DNA of 64,000 nt from Crocodylus rhombifer (GCA_038503035.1 JAVSML010024262.1:1-64000), one strand, 5' to 3'. Counted from the stretch's first letter, positions 14,250 to 26,250 are shown. The notes: generated by a model not told the origin, from the sequence alone. Program-made: numbers and translations.

Positions 14250-15115
14250 ACCTGTTACCTCGGCTCTGGCTTTCTTTTTTTGACATCTAACAAGGCACCT
14301 TCCCTCCAGTCACACACGTCACGGGAAGGTGCTTCAGAGTCAACCAAGACTGCCTCTTCATAACTCTGACTCCCGTGCCTCAGGCTTGGCAATGGCCTAG
14401 CCAACCTTACTAGAACCAGCCTTATCCTTACGATGTCCACCTTGACCCTACTGGACATACTGGAGATGTCCTTTGGGACATCCAGCAGTTGGTTCCCCTA
14501 TTGCTACTCAAGAAAATGCAGGTTGCGCTATTTATTTTGCATGCATTTCAAAGGAAAACTGAACCAGGGGGAGAAGAGGAACAGGAAGATCTTGAGACTC
14601 TTAAACATCATTCTCCTTCAAAAGGCTTGTCACTGCTTTTGGCCTGCTGAAGCAGCCTAGCTGGTTCCTGTACTCTGACCTCTTATGCCTTCAGAGTTTT
14701 CCAAGAGCTGCTGTCTGGGAGAGCAGAAGCCTGTTGAAATCTCTGAAATGAAAAAAAGAGCCCGTGAGATTTTTTATTTATTTTTTTTCTTTTATGTACT
14801 GCATTCCTCCAGTCCTGCAAGAATAACATTGCCAATTAAAGAGGGCATCCTAGAAGCAGCCTCAGATTTGGTGCCTGACGTCAGCAGTTTTGCCAGCAGC
14901 CACGAAAAGAACAAAATGGAAGAATCAATCCCATAGTCCAAGAGCGTGGAGCCGTTTACACCCACACAACACCAGATTCCTTCGTGGTTTCTGCAGTCCT
15001 CAAGACAACCAAAAGACCAGGACCCAGAGAAATTGGATCTCTTTGGAGAATAGCCTTATTTGTCATTCTAGTTATGAATAGCAAATTCTTGAGTTGCATT
15101 TGCTAAATGTTATTC
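14250..15115 (+). mobile_element. DIRS-like tyrosine-recombinase retrotransposon remnant, gag region
   Basis: The + strand encodes, with frameshifts, several short motifs I know from gag-like proteins of vertebrate DIRS elements. LHSSSPARITLPIKEG is at about 14799-14846, followed by YTHTTPDSFVVSAV at 14957-14998. KLDLFG is at 15030-15047, and an IANS motif followed by AFAKCYSLTWD is at about 15078-15125. The order and spacing match that family. Stops and frame changes break it throughout, so it is a dead copy. The Ser-rich sequence upstream (about 14270-14480) fits the N-terminal part of such gags. I could not find reverse transcriptase, recombinase or terminal repeats. Edges are approximate. 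Confidence 0.68.
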
Positions 15116-17433
15116 TTTAACTTGGGATTGGGTACTCCCCCTTCCTGGCCAAACGCCCTCTGAAATCCAGAGGAGGGTTGCAAACTGATGTTGCTGAAAG
15201 TTGGCTTTGGGCAACAACATTTTTGGGCAGGAATGGATGCATCGATCTCTGCAGGTCTGTGAGTGCTGGGCTGAGTGTGCAGAGCATCATGGTTGTGGCC
15301 ACTGGCATCCTTCATAAGGAGCAAAGCGCCATTCAGCCCATACACTGCTAATTTTTGGCTCCTATTAAAGAGCTTCAAGGTCAGGCGTAGCTCGTAGGGC
15401 ATTTTCATTCCAGCCCCTGAGAGCCTGTCCTGTATGTGCCCAGGGCAATCCTGTGACTTTTTTGTGTCTCTTCTCACACTCTTCTCCCAAAAGTTGGCTA
15501 AAAGTTGTGCTTTGTCCACCAAGTATGTCAGGAGGGCTTCTAAGCATAGCATTTCCTTATTCTAAAGAAGAATGAAAATCTCATTTGGATTAGAAATGCA
15601 GGGAGCATTTAATTCCAAGCCTTCTAGGTGCTGCAATAAAAGAATACAAAGGCAAGAAAACCCCTTTGCATTCAAACCAGGGTGGAGGGGCTCTGATCCT
15701 ACACCCTTCCCCTGGCAGTGAGCTCGCTCCTGTAAAGATCAGACTTGCAGTGACAGGATTATTCCACTCCTTAAAGACAAAGGGCTTGATTTAGCGAAGT
15801 CGTGTTCAGCTTTAATTTCATGTTACAGGAAAGAGTCTAGCACTTCCTTATAAATCAACTGGTGATTCATAGAGTAGAGGCAAATGTTAAGGACAGAATT
15901 GTTAACTCCCTTAAGTAAGATTGACTGTGATCTTTCTTAAGCGGATGACAAACAAAATTTAAGAGGAGGCAAGAACAATTCTGGGGTGGAGGTAGGTAGA
16001 GGCACGTCAAGACAAATGTGATGTTTATTGTTTTTACCCCCTGAATATTATAGGGATGGGCACATCAAAGGAACACTCACTAAGAGTAGATTTATAAAAA
16101 AAAGGCATCTCCCACATTGGAGCTTTCTAGTCTGTCTGTAATGATCCCATCACTTCACTGTATGCACAGGAGGAGTCTTGGCTGTCTGTCTGGGGGTCAG
16201 GACATTTTTGACTCGGTACTGGGTAAAGGGGCAGGGCTGCATCAGAAGGCTCGATTAGGTCCGGACTCTTGTATTCATAATGCAGAGAATATTGATGTCC
16301 TCTGCGTCCAGGTACTGCCTCTCAAAGCCAGCTTGTATTGCAGCCCAGAATATTTGCAGTCATCATGCGCACCGAGCCTTAAATTAAATAAGAATGCAGC
16401 CAGGGTAGGACCGTCTGAGGATCAGCCATTGTGTGCTCTCTGCAGCCCTCCTGGGGATTGCATGTTTTTATAACTCTCTGTTAACAGTTGGTTTCCTTTG
16501 GGCTTTTTAAATACATTTCCCTAAAAACAGTTATTTTACAAGAAAGTAGTGCCATAGTTTTCAAGGTGGTAAATAAATAAAAGACAGGAAATTCAAAATG
16601 AAAGGAGGCTTACCCACAAGTTTTTCAGTTGATCTGTGTGTTTAACAAGTTGCCATGCTTGGGTCATTCAAATAGTTTAGGTCCAAAATGTGACTGACAT
16701 TCAAATTGTTATAATCTGCTGGAGGGAAAATCCTAAATGACTATTTTTATTTGAAAACACAGGTTTTCAGTCTCTTTGATCCTGCTGCTTATGAAATGAG
16801 TCCTGAGGGAGTGTTTGAAAAGAGTGGGCTGGGGGTGTCACTTAGGAGGAAAACTGCAGGGTAATGGAGGTAGTTGTCCCTTCCAGGGTAGCTAGCATGG
16901 GAAGCCAATGTCTTGATTCCTATCTCATGATCAGGACATGCAGTGCAGTACTTTCACATGAAAGTTGGAAATGTAGTGATTTTATTTTCACAGTATTTTG
17001 GAACAGAGGGCAGGCTGTTTTTGTAGAACTGCCTGGTCGAGTAGCAGCAGGATTATCGATCTCTGAAGAGAAAAATTACTCATAGAATTGAAAGATTTGG
17101 GGGTGCAACTGTCCTGTACTGCATTATGGTAGGAGTGGGATCACATGGCCTGTAGCGTTTGGTGAAATTTGGCCAATTTGGGACGATGAGCACACTTAAT
17201 TGTTATTGTTTTTTCCTACTGTGATGAGTAAGGGCAGCAGGGGCTCCAGGCCCCTTTCCGGTCCCCAGATGCTAACCCTACTTCAATAAATAAGTCAGGA
17301 GAAAAATTTGTTACGGCAGTCACTCAAACCCAGTGACGTAAGTAGCGGCAGCTGTCAGGACAAGAATTTCAGTTGAGATATGGAGATATCGTTTCTTCCT
17401 ATGTGTGGCCGAGAATCGAGCCCATCTCCTTTA

Positions 17434-17511
17434 GAGTCATAGATTGTAAGGCCGGAAGGGACCTTGGAAGGTCAACGAGTCCAGCCCCCTGCACCAAGCA
17501 GGAAAGACAGC
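17434..17511 (-). mobile_element. CR1 LINE 3' end fragment (reverse orientation)
   Basis: Read on the + strand this starts GTCATAGATT, then CGGAAGGGACCTTGGAAGG and CCAGCCCCCTGC. This is the reverse complement of the conserved CR1 3' UTR. Only about 80 bases are recognisable. It lies 230 bases upstream of exon 3. Confidence 0.82.
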
Positions 17512-17740
17512 GGGGTGGGGGGGTCAGGTGATGACGTAGCAAGGCCGAACTTTGGCATGTGGGGAGGTCTAGTGAAGTCATTGGGGCTAGTAGACCGGGT
17601 AAAACGATGACCTCATGCAAATGTTGGTAGTTTTGAGCCCCGGAGTGATTTCCATTAGGGGAGAAGGGCTGGAAAATCTGTGGTTATGTCGCTTTTCCCC
17701 TTCCCCCAACTAAACTAATGTGCAATTTCTCCATCAACAG

Positions 17741-17804
17741 GTGATGGAGACCAAAAGCATGTTGTACCTTGTGACAGAATATGCCAAAAATGGAGAAATT
17801 TTCG
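17741..17804 (+). CDS. SIK2: SIK2 exon 3: kinase hinge and gatekeeper
   Basis: This short exon of 64 bases (21 codons plus one base) encodes residues 90-110, [21 protein letters not shown], plus the first base of Asp111. The gatekeeper is T101 in LVTEY, matching Thr96 of human SIK2; a small gatekeeper residue is what makes SIK kinases sensitive to many type I inhibitors. The hinge follows (EYAKNG). The acceptor is CATCAACAG and the donor is TTCG/GTAAGC at 17805, a strong 5' splice site. Phase 1 at the end joins correctly to exon 4. Confidence 0.95.
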
Positions 17805-19603
17805 GTAAGCAAGAGTCCATTTTAACGCTAAATATTTATTTCTGCAGTTTGTTGTTGCAACTTAGTTTGGTTTTTCAAGAGAAGTCCAAGCCTCAGGATC
17901 ACTTGTGCTGTAGCTTTTGAGGAAAAGCTACAACTAGGTCAAACTATTTTCTGTAATTTAGGCGTTTAATTTTCCCCCCTTGAAAATATGCCGAATATTT
18001 GCTTTGGTAAATCTTTTAAAGAAATCTAGTTGGCCTTTAGCAGAGAAGATTGTATGGTAAAAAGCAAAATAGTTTCAGTGAAAATCTGATTTCCTTTACA
18101 CTGGTGTAACTTCACTGATGAAAACATTACCAGCTTTAGGCCACTGCACCAGAGTCCAGAAGCTCAGCCTATGCTTAGCATGTTAAAATCCAAGCGATTT
18201 GCTGTTTCAGGTAAGGCAAAGCTTCTTTGTTTCTTGTGTCTGTAGTTTTGGTGAATCATTCCCCTCTTCCTCCCCCATCTTTCCACCCCCCCCCACTTCA
18301 AACCCTATCTTTTTTAAGTATAGTTCCTATGGGGAATGTGCGTGAGTTCATTACAAGAGTCTCTGCAGTAGGCATTGAAATATTTAAAAGTTTTAAGTTG
18401 ACTAATGAAAGTCAAATTTGCATTTGGTTCGGAGCATCCAGGATTTTCATAATACATGAGTGTAACATTTGGTGTTTTGTTGGTTGTAACACTTCAGAAA
18501 ACAGCCCTCTGCGCCTGGTTTTAGAAGGCTGTAATTGTAAGGAAAGGCTGAATAGAGGCCACTTTGAAGTCCTGGGTTTTTTGTGTTCTCAAAATGGTGG
18601 TGTTTTCGCAGAAGGAGTCTGCAGATTTCTCTTTCCTTTTATAATGGCTTTAGCAGTCGTAGGGTAGTGACAAATGGCTTTTACAATCAAGCTACGGTTC
18701 TGGAAACAGAGGTCTGTGTAAGCTGTCGAAGGCAGAATTTGGTTGTTCTGACTTTGTTTTTCCATTACTAATGATTGCTGCCAACTTTTTTAAAATATAA
18801 TTGAGGGATTAGATTTGCCAAACTTAAATTATCGGATAGAACCAGGATTATTCTTGCAGAAAAAAGGACGTGGCTGTTACCCTGCAAAAGCCTTTTCTTA
18901 TACCTCTAAGTGTTATGCAGAAAATGGCTTTTTTAGTTTTAATGAAAAGTGTGCGTGACTCAGTTTACCTACTCACTTTTGCGTTGTGTTCTGCTGGGAC
19001 TGAAGGGAAACGGGTCTTCTCTGGGACGAGGGAATAAGAATTAAGGATTGGCCGCATAGGCGTGTCTGGTCTGATGTAAATGAGTTATTGAGAACGGCTT
19101 TACTTCAGAGGTTCACTGGATGTTGAAGTTGAGTGACTACGCATGAACTTGCAATGAAGAGGCAGCCGAGAGAAAAGAACATGTGCAAACACCGTGACAG
19201 GAATCTGAAATGAAGAGCGTGGATGACTGGACACTGATAAGAAGTCTTGGCCAGGGGCACGGGCGGAGCCGTGGCCATTTGGGGCCAGAGAGCAGGCTGC
19301 CAGCACAGGTGCATGTGGGAGCTTTGCCTTTTCATATAAGGCACAAGACCCTAAAATACTGGATTCTGGATCGACTGATATAAGCTGCTTTGACTAATAT
19401 TGCAAGTGTTAGCTGGTTTCTTAGATCCCAAAGGGGGGAGATTTGTTACAGGAGTTCAGGTTTTTGGATTTTCTGGAAGAGCCCCACTGCAAAACGGGGC
19501 CCATTCTCAATCTCTCCTCATTCCCCCCTGCAGCTCTTTTGATTTTTTAGCTTACCGAGCAACAAAGGTATTGGGGGTTATGTTGAGATAGGGGGGACTG
19601 GTT

Positions 19604-19630
19604 GGGGGGGGGGGGGGGGGGGGGGGGGGG
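19604..19630. repeat. Poly(G) run, 27 bases
   Basis: An uninterrupted run of 27 G follows GACTGGTT, with further G runs just upstream (GGGGG and GGGGGG at about 19572-19597). The G-rich strand is the coding strand of SIK2, so the pre-mRNA would carry it and could form a G-quadruplex. The exact length is uncertain in any assembly. Confidence 0.88.
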
Positions 19631-20639
19631 TTCTGAAAGTTTCGGCTGATACCTTAAACTTACGGGAAGAACTTTTGTGGTGTGCAGAAGAAGGGGGCGA
19701 TGTATGTGGATGTTGCAACCCAAAGGGGGTGTATCCACAGAAACGGGCGAAGAGGAGGGAGTTGCTACTTCATATATGACTTCATGGAGTTAGCCGTTGT
19801 ATGAGTTTAGGGCATAATTGGGCAGAGTGCCAAACCCTTGGGCCAATAAACCATTAACCTGCTGGAGGGAACGGTGGCTTCCCAAGTCTTTGGTGCTTAC
19901 ATCATTAACAAGGCTCGAGAGAGAGAATCTTCCAGCTCGCTCGCCTGGGGGGTGTGATGATCAGGTTGCTGAGTTCAACCTCCAGGCTCCTGCATAGCAA
20001 ACTGTCACACTGTGCTCGGGTCAAAACCGGTACATGTGTATTGGGCACAAGCAGCTGACATGTGCCCTAGAAGTCGGTCAGCGGAGGGTCCAGCAGTTCT
20101 GGGACACTAGTGCTGATGCTCCGATATAGTAGACTTGGCTAAGTGGGTATTGAGCAAGTATCTAACCCTAAAGAGGGTGCACAGGCCTTCCAGTGAAGGG
20201 TGAAGTTGGGTACCTGGAAGGGACAGAGAGATTGGGGTTGATGATCAGTTGCTTTGTGGAGGTATGGATGGCAAATGATTTTGAGGATTGGTCTGGCAGC
20301 CTTCAGAGGTGCTAGAGTCAGAGAATCCTCTTTGGACAGCAAGCTGCTGTCTCTGCCTTGGGAGATCATCCTTGTTGGGGCAGAGATGCTATTTAGACAT
20401 GGGGAAATTGAAGCACAGCTGATAACTGCTGTTTCTCAAATTCAAGTCGGTGAATTTTGCATTTCCCCTTGGGGCAGCAGAGTTTCCAACAGAACTTTGC
20501 AGTGATCGCAGCCCTATCGCCCTGTAGAGATGCTCCAAGCTGTAGCTACTGCTAGTGCTGAAGACCCTACAGGGAGGGATTCCTGTGGGAAAAGATATTC
20601 CTTTACAGGGAATGGGATGTCTCCTGGAAGCTGAATCTT

Positions 20640-21440
20640 GGGGGATGAGAAGGCAGATAGTGCTTTCCCAGAGGCATTGCTACAAGTTGTTGTGCTTGGC
20701 TGGTGATATCAATTTTCTTAGGACATGGGGGAATACAAGACAGGACGTAAGGGTCAATGTGAGCTTCTCCTGGCCTCACGTGTCTGAGACGGGTCACAGA
20801 TCCTGGAATCTCTGCAGTTCCTGCTAAATTTCAGCAAAGTGTAAAGCGGGTCCAAGAACATTGCCTGCAATAGCAGATCCTTCCCAGGAGTGGTTATGGA
20901 TATGGTGGGACCCTTTAGCAAGGCAAGTAGCTAGAGAAGGAACTGAAAATGAATTGGTACTGGTAGATTTACTACTGTGTCTTCCCCTAAGGAAGACGTG
21001 GTAGTAGGTGCTGCAGAATGGGTTTTCCTCGGTGAAGTCCTCACAGACCGAGGTGCTAAGTTATGCCTGATCTCTCTGGTGTTTTGTGCACAAGATGCAA
21101 ATGTTCTTGGACCTGCATAGATTCCCTTAAGCCAGTGGTGAAGGGGCTTGGGGAAGTGAAGCTGAGGAGCTCAGCATACCAGCCTCCTCAAGGGGGGCTA
21201 GTGCTTACCTTTCCTGCTGTTTTGCTTATAGGGAAATTCCCTAAGGATTATACCATTCTCTTTTTTTGCTGTGTGTGATAGGAGAATGAAGTGAGCCCTG
21301 GTCTTAATGAGGCCAAATGGAGAGTTGATGACGTGGTCTCATTTTAAAGAGAGCCTCACACAACCTCATAGGTTTTGCCTGGGAGAATCTATTGAAGGCT
21401 CAAGGGAGACCAAAGGCCTGGTCTAACCACATTGCATATT
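20640..21440 (+). mobile_element. Ty3/Gypsy retrotransposon remnant, integrase part of pol
   Basis: Several + strand frames, joined by frameshifts, carry integrase landmarks in the right order. A Cys pair (CSSC, about 20812-20823) follows FSWPHVSE, as in the zinc-binding head. VMDMVGPF (about 20893-20916) matches the first catalytic Asp region. EVLTDRGAK (about 21035-21061) matches the second catalytic Asp. A LPxLLFAxREIP-like stretch lies at about 21205-21250, and ENLLKAQ at about 21384-21404 fits the C-terminal part. Many stops break it, so it cannot be functional. I saw no LTRs or reverse transcriptase. The call rests on remembered family motifs. Confidence 0.65.
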
Positions 21441-21954
21441 ACATGTGTCAGGCCACGTGGTGTATGGGGACTAGGTTATAGTGCTCAGTGTGGCAGAATA
21501 GGCTGCAACGTGCCTGCAATGGGCACTTTGTCATCAGACAGCTCACAAAGCCATTGGTGAGCCATCAGACTTCCTGTTGTCACAGATGCATCATGTAAGT
21601 ATAGTGAAGCAGTGGTTTGACAGGCAGATCTTGATCCCAGCAGGTTGGACAGTGGGAAGAGGGAAAGAAAGACTCCCTGGTAAATCAAATAGTAGAAATG
21701 ATTCAATGAAATGAAGCCATGGTGTGCTGCAATCGATATCTCTCTCTGCTGCCTTGATTTCTGCAGAGATCAGAGAGGTGCTGCTGGTTTACGAACAGGT
21801 GTTTTCCAGCAACCTGATGTGTAACAGCTGTGTTCCCAGGGGCAAGGGGTAATAGGAAGAAGACATGGACCCACACCCATTCAAGTTAAGATCACTGGGA
21901 AAATATCCTGGAAAAAGAAACTGGGGAGCGAGTGAAGCGAATAAACAGGTAAGA

Positions 21955-23044
21955 CATAGGGGCCAGGACAACGCTGGGACTAGGGGGGCAGTACACACAC
22001 CCACAGGAGGCCTCAAATGCCTCTACACAAACGCTCGTAGTATGGGCAACAAGCAGGAGGAACTCACCTTCCTGCTGGCTGACACCAGCCCAGACATAGT
22101 GGGGATTACGGAAACGCGGTGTGATGCAACGCATGATTGGGGGGTGAATGTCAAGGGCTATAGGCTGTACAGGAGGGACAGGATAGGAAGGAGAGGTGGG
22201 GGCGTGGCGCTCTATATTAAGGAGGAATACTCATCCTCGTCAATTAGCAAGGAGTCGGGGGAGGGGCACTCTGAAGTGCTTTGGGTTAGAGTACAAGGCA
22301 GTCGAGGGGAAAGGGACTTAACAGTGGGAGTCTACTACAGACCTCCCAACCAGGGAGAAGAGCTTGACCCAGCAACTCGTGGGACAGCTCACAGAGGTAG
22401 TGAAGGCTAGGGATGTGGTAGTCACGGGGGACCTGAACTTCCCGGACATCTGCTGGGAGGAGCAGTCAGCCAGGTCTGACCGCTCACGCAGGTTCTTGGC
22501 CAGAGTGCAGGACCTCCATCTAACCCAGGAGGTGCACAGCCCCCCCAGGGGAGACGCCTTGTTGGACCTAATGCTGGCCACGGGAGATGACCTGGTGCGG
22601 GGGCTGCGGGTGCTCGACCACCTGGGCAACGGCGATCATCGCCTGCTGGGATTCACCATCCTGCGCAGGGTGGCAAAGGCATGCAGTAAGGCAGCGGCCC
22701 TAGATTTCAGGAGAGCAGACTTCAACAAGCTAAGGAGGATAGTTGGTGAAGCGCTGAGGTCCCGGAGGGGAGAGGAGCCAGGTGTCCAAGGAGAGTGGTC
22801 ACTCTTTAAGGAGACGATCCTCCAAGCCCAAAGGAAGGTAATCCCAACGAGGATCAAAGGGAGCAGGAGAGCACACAAGCCTCCATGGCTCACCAAAAGC
22901 ATCCGGGAACGTCTCCTTGCTAAAAAGGAGGCGTACACCCATTGGAAAGAAGGGGTCATCACCAGGGAGGACTATTCTGTAGTTGCTCGGGGCTGCAGAG
23001 GGGGGCAGTTAGGAAGGCCAAGGCGGAGATGGAACTGGGACTAG
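21955..23044 (+). pseudogene. CR1 ORF2, endonuclease domain and linker (frameshifted)
   Basis: This is the endonuclease half of CR1 ORF2, which nicks target DNA to prime reverse transcription. Landmarks in order are CLYTNARSMGNKQEEL (about 22020), GITETRCD, GGGVALYI, GVYYRPPN, TGDLNFPDICWE (about 22430) and GNGDHRLLGF (about 22625). The final active-site motif is usually SDH; here it reads GDH. The first frame runs to about 22400. The second frame is open from 22364 to a stop at 23042-23044. A third frame (AVRKAKAEMELGLASQ, from about 23005) continues the family sequence until a TAG near 23089. Family pattern matching is clear, but no single frame is intact. Confidence 0.88.
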
Positions 23045-23093
23045 CTTCCCAGATTAAGGACAATAAGAAGTCCTTTTTTAAATACGTATAGGG

Positions 23094-24784
23094 GGTAAAA
23101 AGAAGGTCCCGGGTAATGTGGGGCCCTTGCAGGACGCGTTGGGAAACTTGGTCGTCACACCAGATGACAAAGCTAACATGTTTAACGATTTCTTTGCCTC
23201 CGTCTTCCTAAGTTGGGACCAGAACAGCCACCTCCCTGCTGGGCCCCCCTCGGGCCCTGGGGGAGGCACACCTGGGCCAGGGGTTAGTGAGGATTTAGTT
23301 AGGGAGCTTCTGGAGGGGCTGGACGTATTCAAGTCAGCCGGTCCGGACGATCTCCACCCTAGAGTTCTAAAGGAACTGGCCGGGGTCATTGCAAGTCCCC
23401 TGGCATGGCTTTACGAGCACTCGTGGTGCTCTGGTGAGGTACCGGAGGACGGGAAGAGGGCCAGCATGGTCCCCATCTTCAAAAAAGGGAGGAAGGAGGA
23501 CCCGGGAAACTATAGGCCGGTTAGTCTTACCTCAATCCTAGGCAAGCTGTTCGAGAAAATTATGCTGGCACACATCCAGGAGGGGCCAGCTGGGGACTGC
23601 ATGCTTAGGGGCAACCAACACGGGTTCATCAGTGGCAGGTCCTGTCAGACCAACCTGGTGGCCTTTTACGATCAGATCACCGGATCATTAGACGCAGGGG
23701 TAGCAGTGGACATGGTCTTCCTGGACTTCCGGAAGGCTTTTGACACCGTCTCTCACCCCGTTCTCATTAAGAAACTGGGGGGCTGTGGTGTCAACACCCA
23801 CACAGTCAAATGGGTCGCCAACTGGCGGGAGGGCCGCACCCAGAGGGTGGTAGTGGATGGGTCCTTCTCGACCTGGAGGGACGTGGGCAGTGAGGTTCCG
23901 CAGGGCTCGGTCCTCGGGCCCGCACTGTTCAACATCTTCATCGGTGACTTGGACGAGGGGGTAAAAAGCACCCTATTCAAAATTGCTGATGACACTAAGA
24001 TGTGGGGGGACGTGGGCATACTGGAAGGATGCAACAGGCTACAATCAGACCTAGACAGGTTACAGGGGTGGGCGGACGAGAATAGGATGGGTTTCAACAC
24101 AGACAAGTGCAAGGTGCTGCACCTCGGGAGGAACAACCGGCACCATACCTACAGGTTGGGGAACTCCCCTCTTGTCAGCACGGAGGCAGAAAAGGATCTG
24201 GGGGTCATCATTGACTCCAAAATGAACATGGGCCAGCAGTGTGGAGAGGCAGTCAGGAAGGCCAACCGCACCTTGTCGTGCATCCACAGATGCATCTCGA
24301 GCAGGTCCAGGGAGGTGATCCTCCCCCTCTATGCGGCACTGGTCAGGCCGCAGCTGGAGTACTGCGTCCAGGTCTGGGCACCGCACTTCAGGAGGGATGT
24401 CGACAGCATGGGGAGGGTCCAGAGGAGACCACTCGCATGATCGGGGGGCAGCAGGGCAGGCCCTACGAGGAGAGGCTACGGGACCTGAACCTGTTCAGCC
24501 TCCACAAGAGAAGGCTGAGGGAGGATCTCGTGGCCTGTTATAAACTAGTCAGGGGGGATCAGCAGGCACTGGGGGAGTCGCTGTTCCCCCGAGCACCGCC
24601 AGGAATGACCAGGAGTAACGGTCACAAGCTGGCAGAGGGCAGGTTTAGGTTAGATATCAGGAGGCGCTGCTTCATGGTCAGGGCGGCTAGGGTCTGGAAC
24701 CAGCTTCCAAGAGAAGTGGTGCAGGCTCCTACCCTGGGGGTGTTTAAGAGGAGGTTAGATGAACATCTTGCTGGGGTCGTTTGA
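23094..24784 (+). pseudogene. CR1 ORF2, reverse transcriptase and C-terminal domains (frameshifted)
   Basis: A frame open from about 23094 to 24440 encodes the reverse transcriptase that copies CR1 RNA at the nicked target. Motifs are KSAGPDDLHPRVLKEL, GNYRPVSLTS, QHGFISGRSC, then FLDFRKAFDTVSH (catalytic Asp) and PQGSVLGPALFNIFI. The catalytic loop reads KIADDTKM where the family usually has FADD. After a frameshift near 24415-24430, the C-terminal domain continues (RPYEERLRDLNLFSLHKRR, then RVWNQLPREVV) to a stop at 24782-24784. The frameshift and substitutions indicate loss of function, though the long open stretch is notable. Confidence 0.9.
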
Positions 24785-26250
24785 CCCCAGTAATCTTTCC
24801 TGCCATGGCAGGGGGTCGGACTAGATGATCTGCTCAGGTCCCTTCCGACCCTAGGAACTATGAAACTATGACTTGCTAGAGTTGAGGGCTCTTCAGAAGT
24901 CGGAGTCCTTGAGCCTATACCATTGGTACCTAGAGAGGCTGGGCCACTTGGGTTTGGCCTGGGTTATGGAAAGCCTAATGCAATTATAGTGTCTAACACT
25001 CACCTGTGCATTGAGCTGATGGGATTATAGTCAAAGGGTGACATGCTGCCTTCCTGTCCTTGACCTTGCTAAGGCTACTGGAGGATGTCCTTGGACTCAG
25101 AAGCCAGCCTTAAATCCATCTTCCTCAATTCAGTGGGGATGCTTTTGTTTCTGGTTCGACCTTTTGTTAGTCCAAAGGAGGCCTAATCACCCCTCGGTGT
25201 CCAGTAGATAAGCTACTAAGAGTGCCCTTGCCCACATCGAGGTATTTTTAGTTAGATGTGGGAGGCACTTAAGTCCCAGGATAGGAGAGGCCACTGGACC
25301 TGGGATCAAGAGGTGGAATTGACTGTAAAGGTAAAAACAGTGTTTCTCCTTGTGATATGATTTATTTGAATATCATCCTGTGGTGTAAATTGGGCACTGT
25401 GTGTTGTCTTTGTGTAACTCATGTGAGATTGAGTTTTAATGCCTAATGAGAACAGGGAATAGGATGGGGGAGTACAGTGTCTTTGTATTGTCGAGCATGA
25501 AGCAGATGTGTAAAGCAGGCTCCTGGGCATATAGAAACTCAATTAGATATTCCTTGGGCAGAGATTTTAGATCTTTCTATAACTATTTAAGTGGCTGCTA
25601 GTGGTAGCTTGTGGTGCCGCACTGGTAGGAACTGGGGTCCTGACCCTGTTTGAGGTAGAGTGAAAAGGGACCACAGCCCCTGGTGAACACGTGTTGGCTT
25701 TATGATTAGCATGGTTTAGCATGTCTGACCTTGTGTGCCACAGAGCAGGACAAGACTGATGCAGCCAGGAGAGTGATGTGACAGGATTTAGGTGTGTTAT
25801 TAAAGGCGCAAGGAAGGTCCAGAGCTTAAAGAGTAGGGAGAAGGACTGGGGAAGTGGGTCAAGTTGAAGTGCATTAGCCCAGCTTAGATCTTGAAACAGC
25901 AGGGCTGCTGCAGACTTTGAGCGAGAAGTCACTACTACCTGTTGGTGGCTCCTGCCGTTAATTAAGCATTTTGTTAGTCTTCTATTAGTGCTGTGCAATA
26001 GCATCTTAGATTATTCCCAAGCTTTTTTTCTTCTTTTATCAAGAAAGGGTTTGGTTTAATAACACCCCTTCCTTTCTGGTAGCAATTGTGAGGTTAAAGT
26101 TCCCACTCGGCACAGAAGATGAATTATACTCTGTACATTTTCAGGTGACCATGCAGTATTTCACCACCAGCAGACATTTATGTCTTAAGTTAACCCTAGG
26201 AGAGCAGAGCATGTCATGCTTTGAGGCTGGGAAGTACTAAGCAAGAAGAA

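Larger units (their letters stand above)
21865..24871 (+). mobile_element. Long CR1 LINE copy, 5'-truncated, in SIK2 sense orientation
   Basis: About 3 kb of CR1 non-LTR retrotransposon: an apurinic-type endonuclease, then reverse transcriptase, then a C-terminal domain ending near 24783. A short 3' UTR follows (GCAGGGGGTCGGACTAGATG and CCCTTCCGACCC) and ends in a short AACTATGA repeat near 24855-24870. ORF1 is not present, so the copy is truncated near the start of ORF2; the exact 5' edge (about 21865-21960) is not clear. The coding region is broken by at least four frame changes. It is by far the best preserved transposon in the window and hence probably one of the youngest. Confidence 0.93.

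Noticed and set aside
18093..18122. Near-palindrome TTACACTGGTGTAA, like a common sauropsid repeat word
   Set aside because: Too short and isolated to assign to a transposon family.
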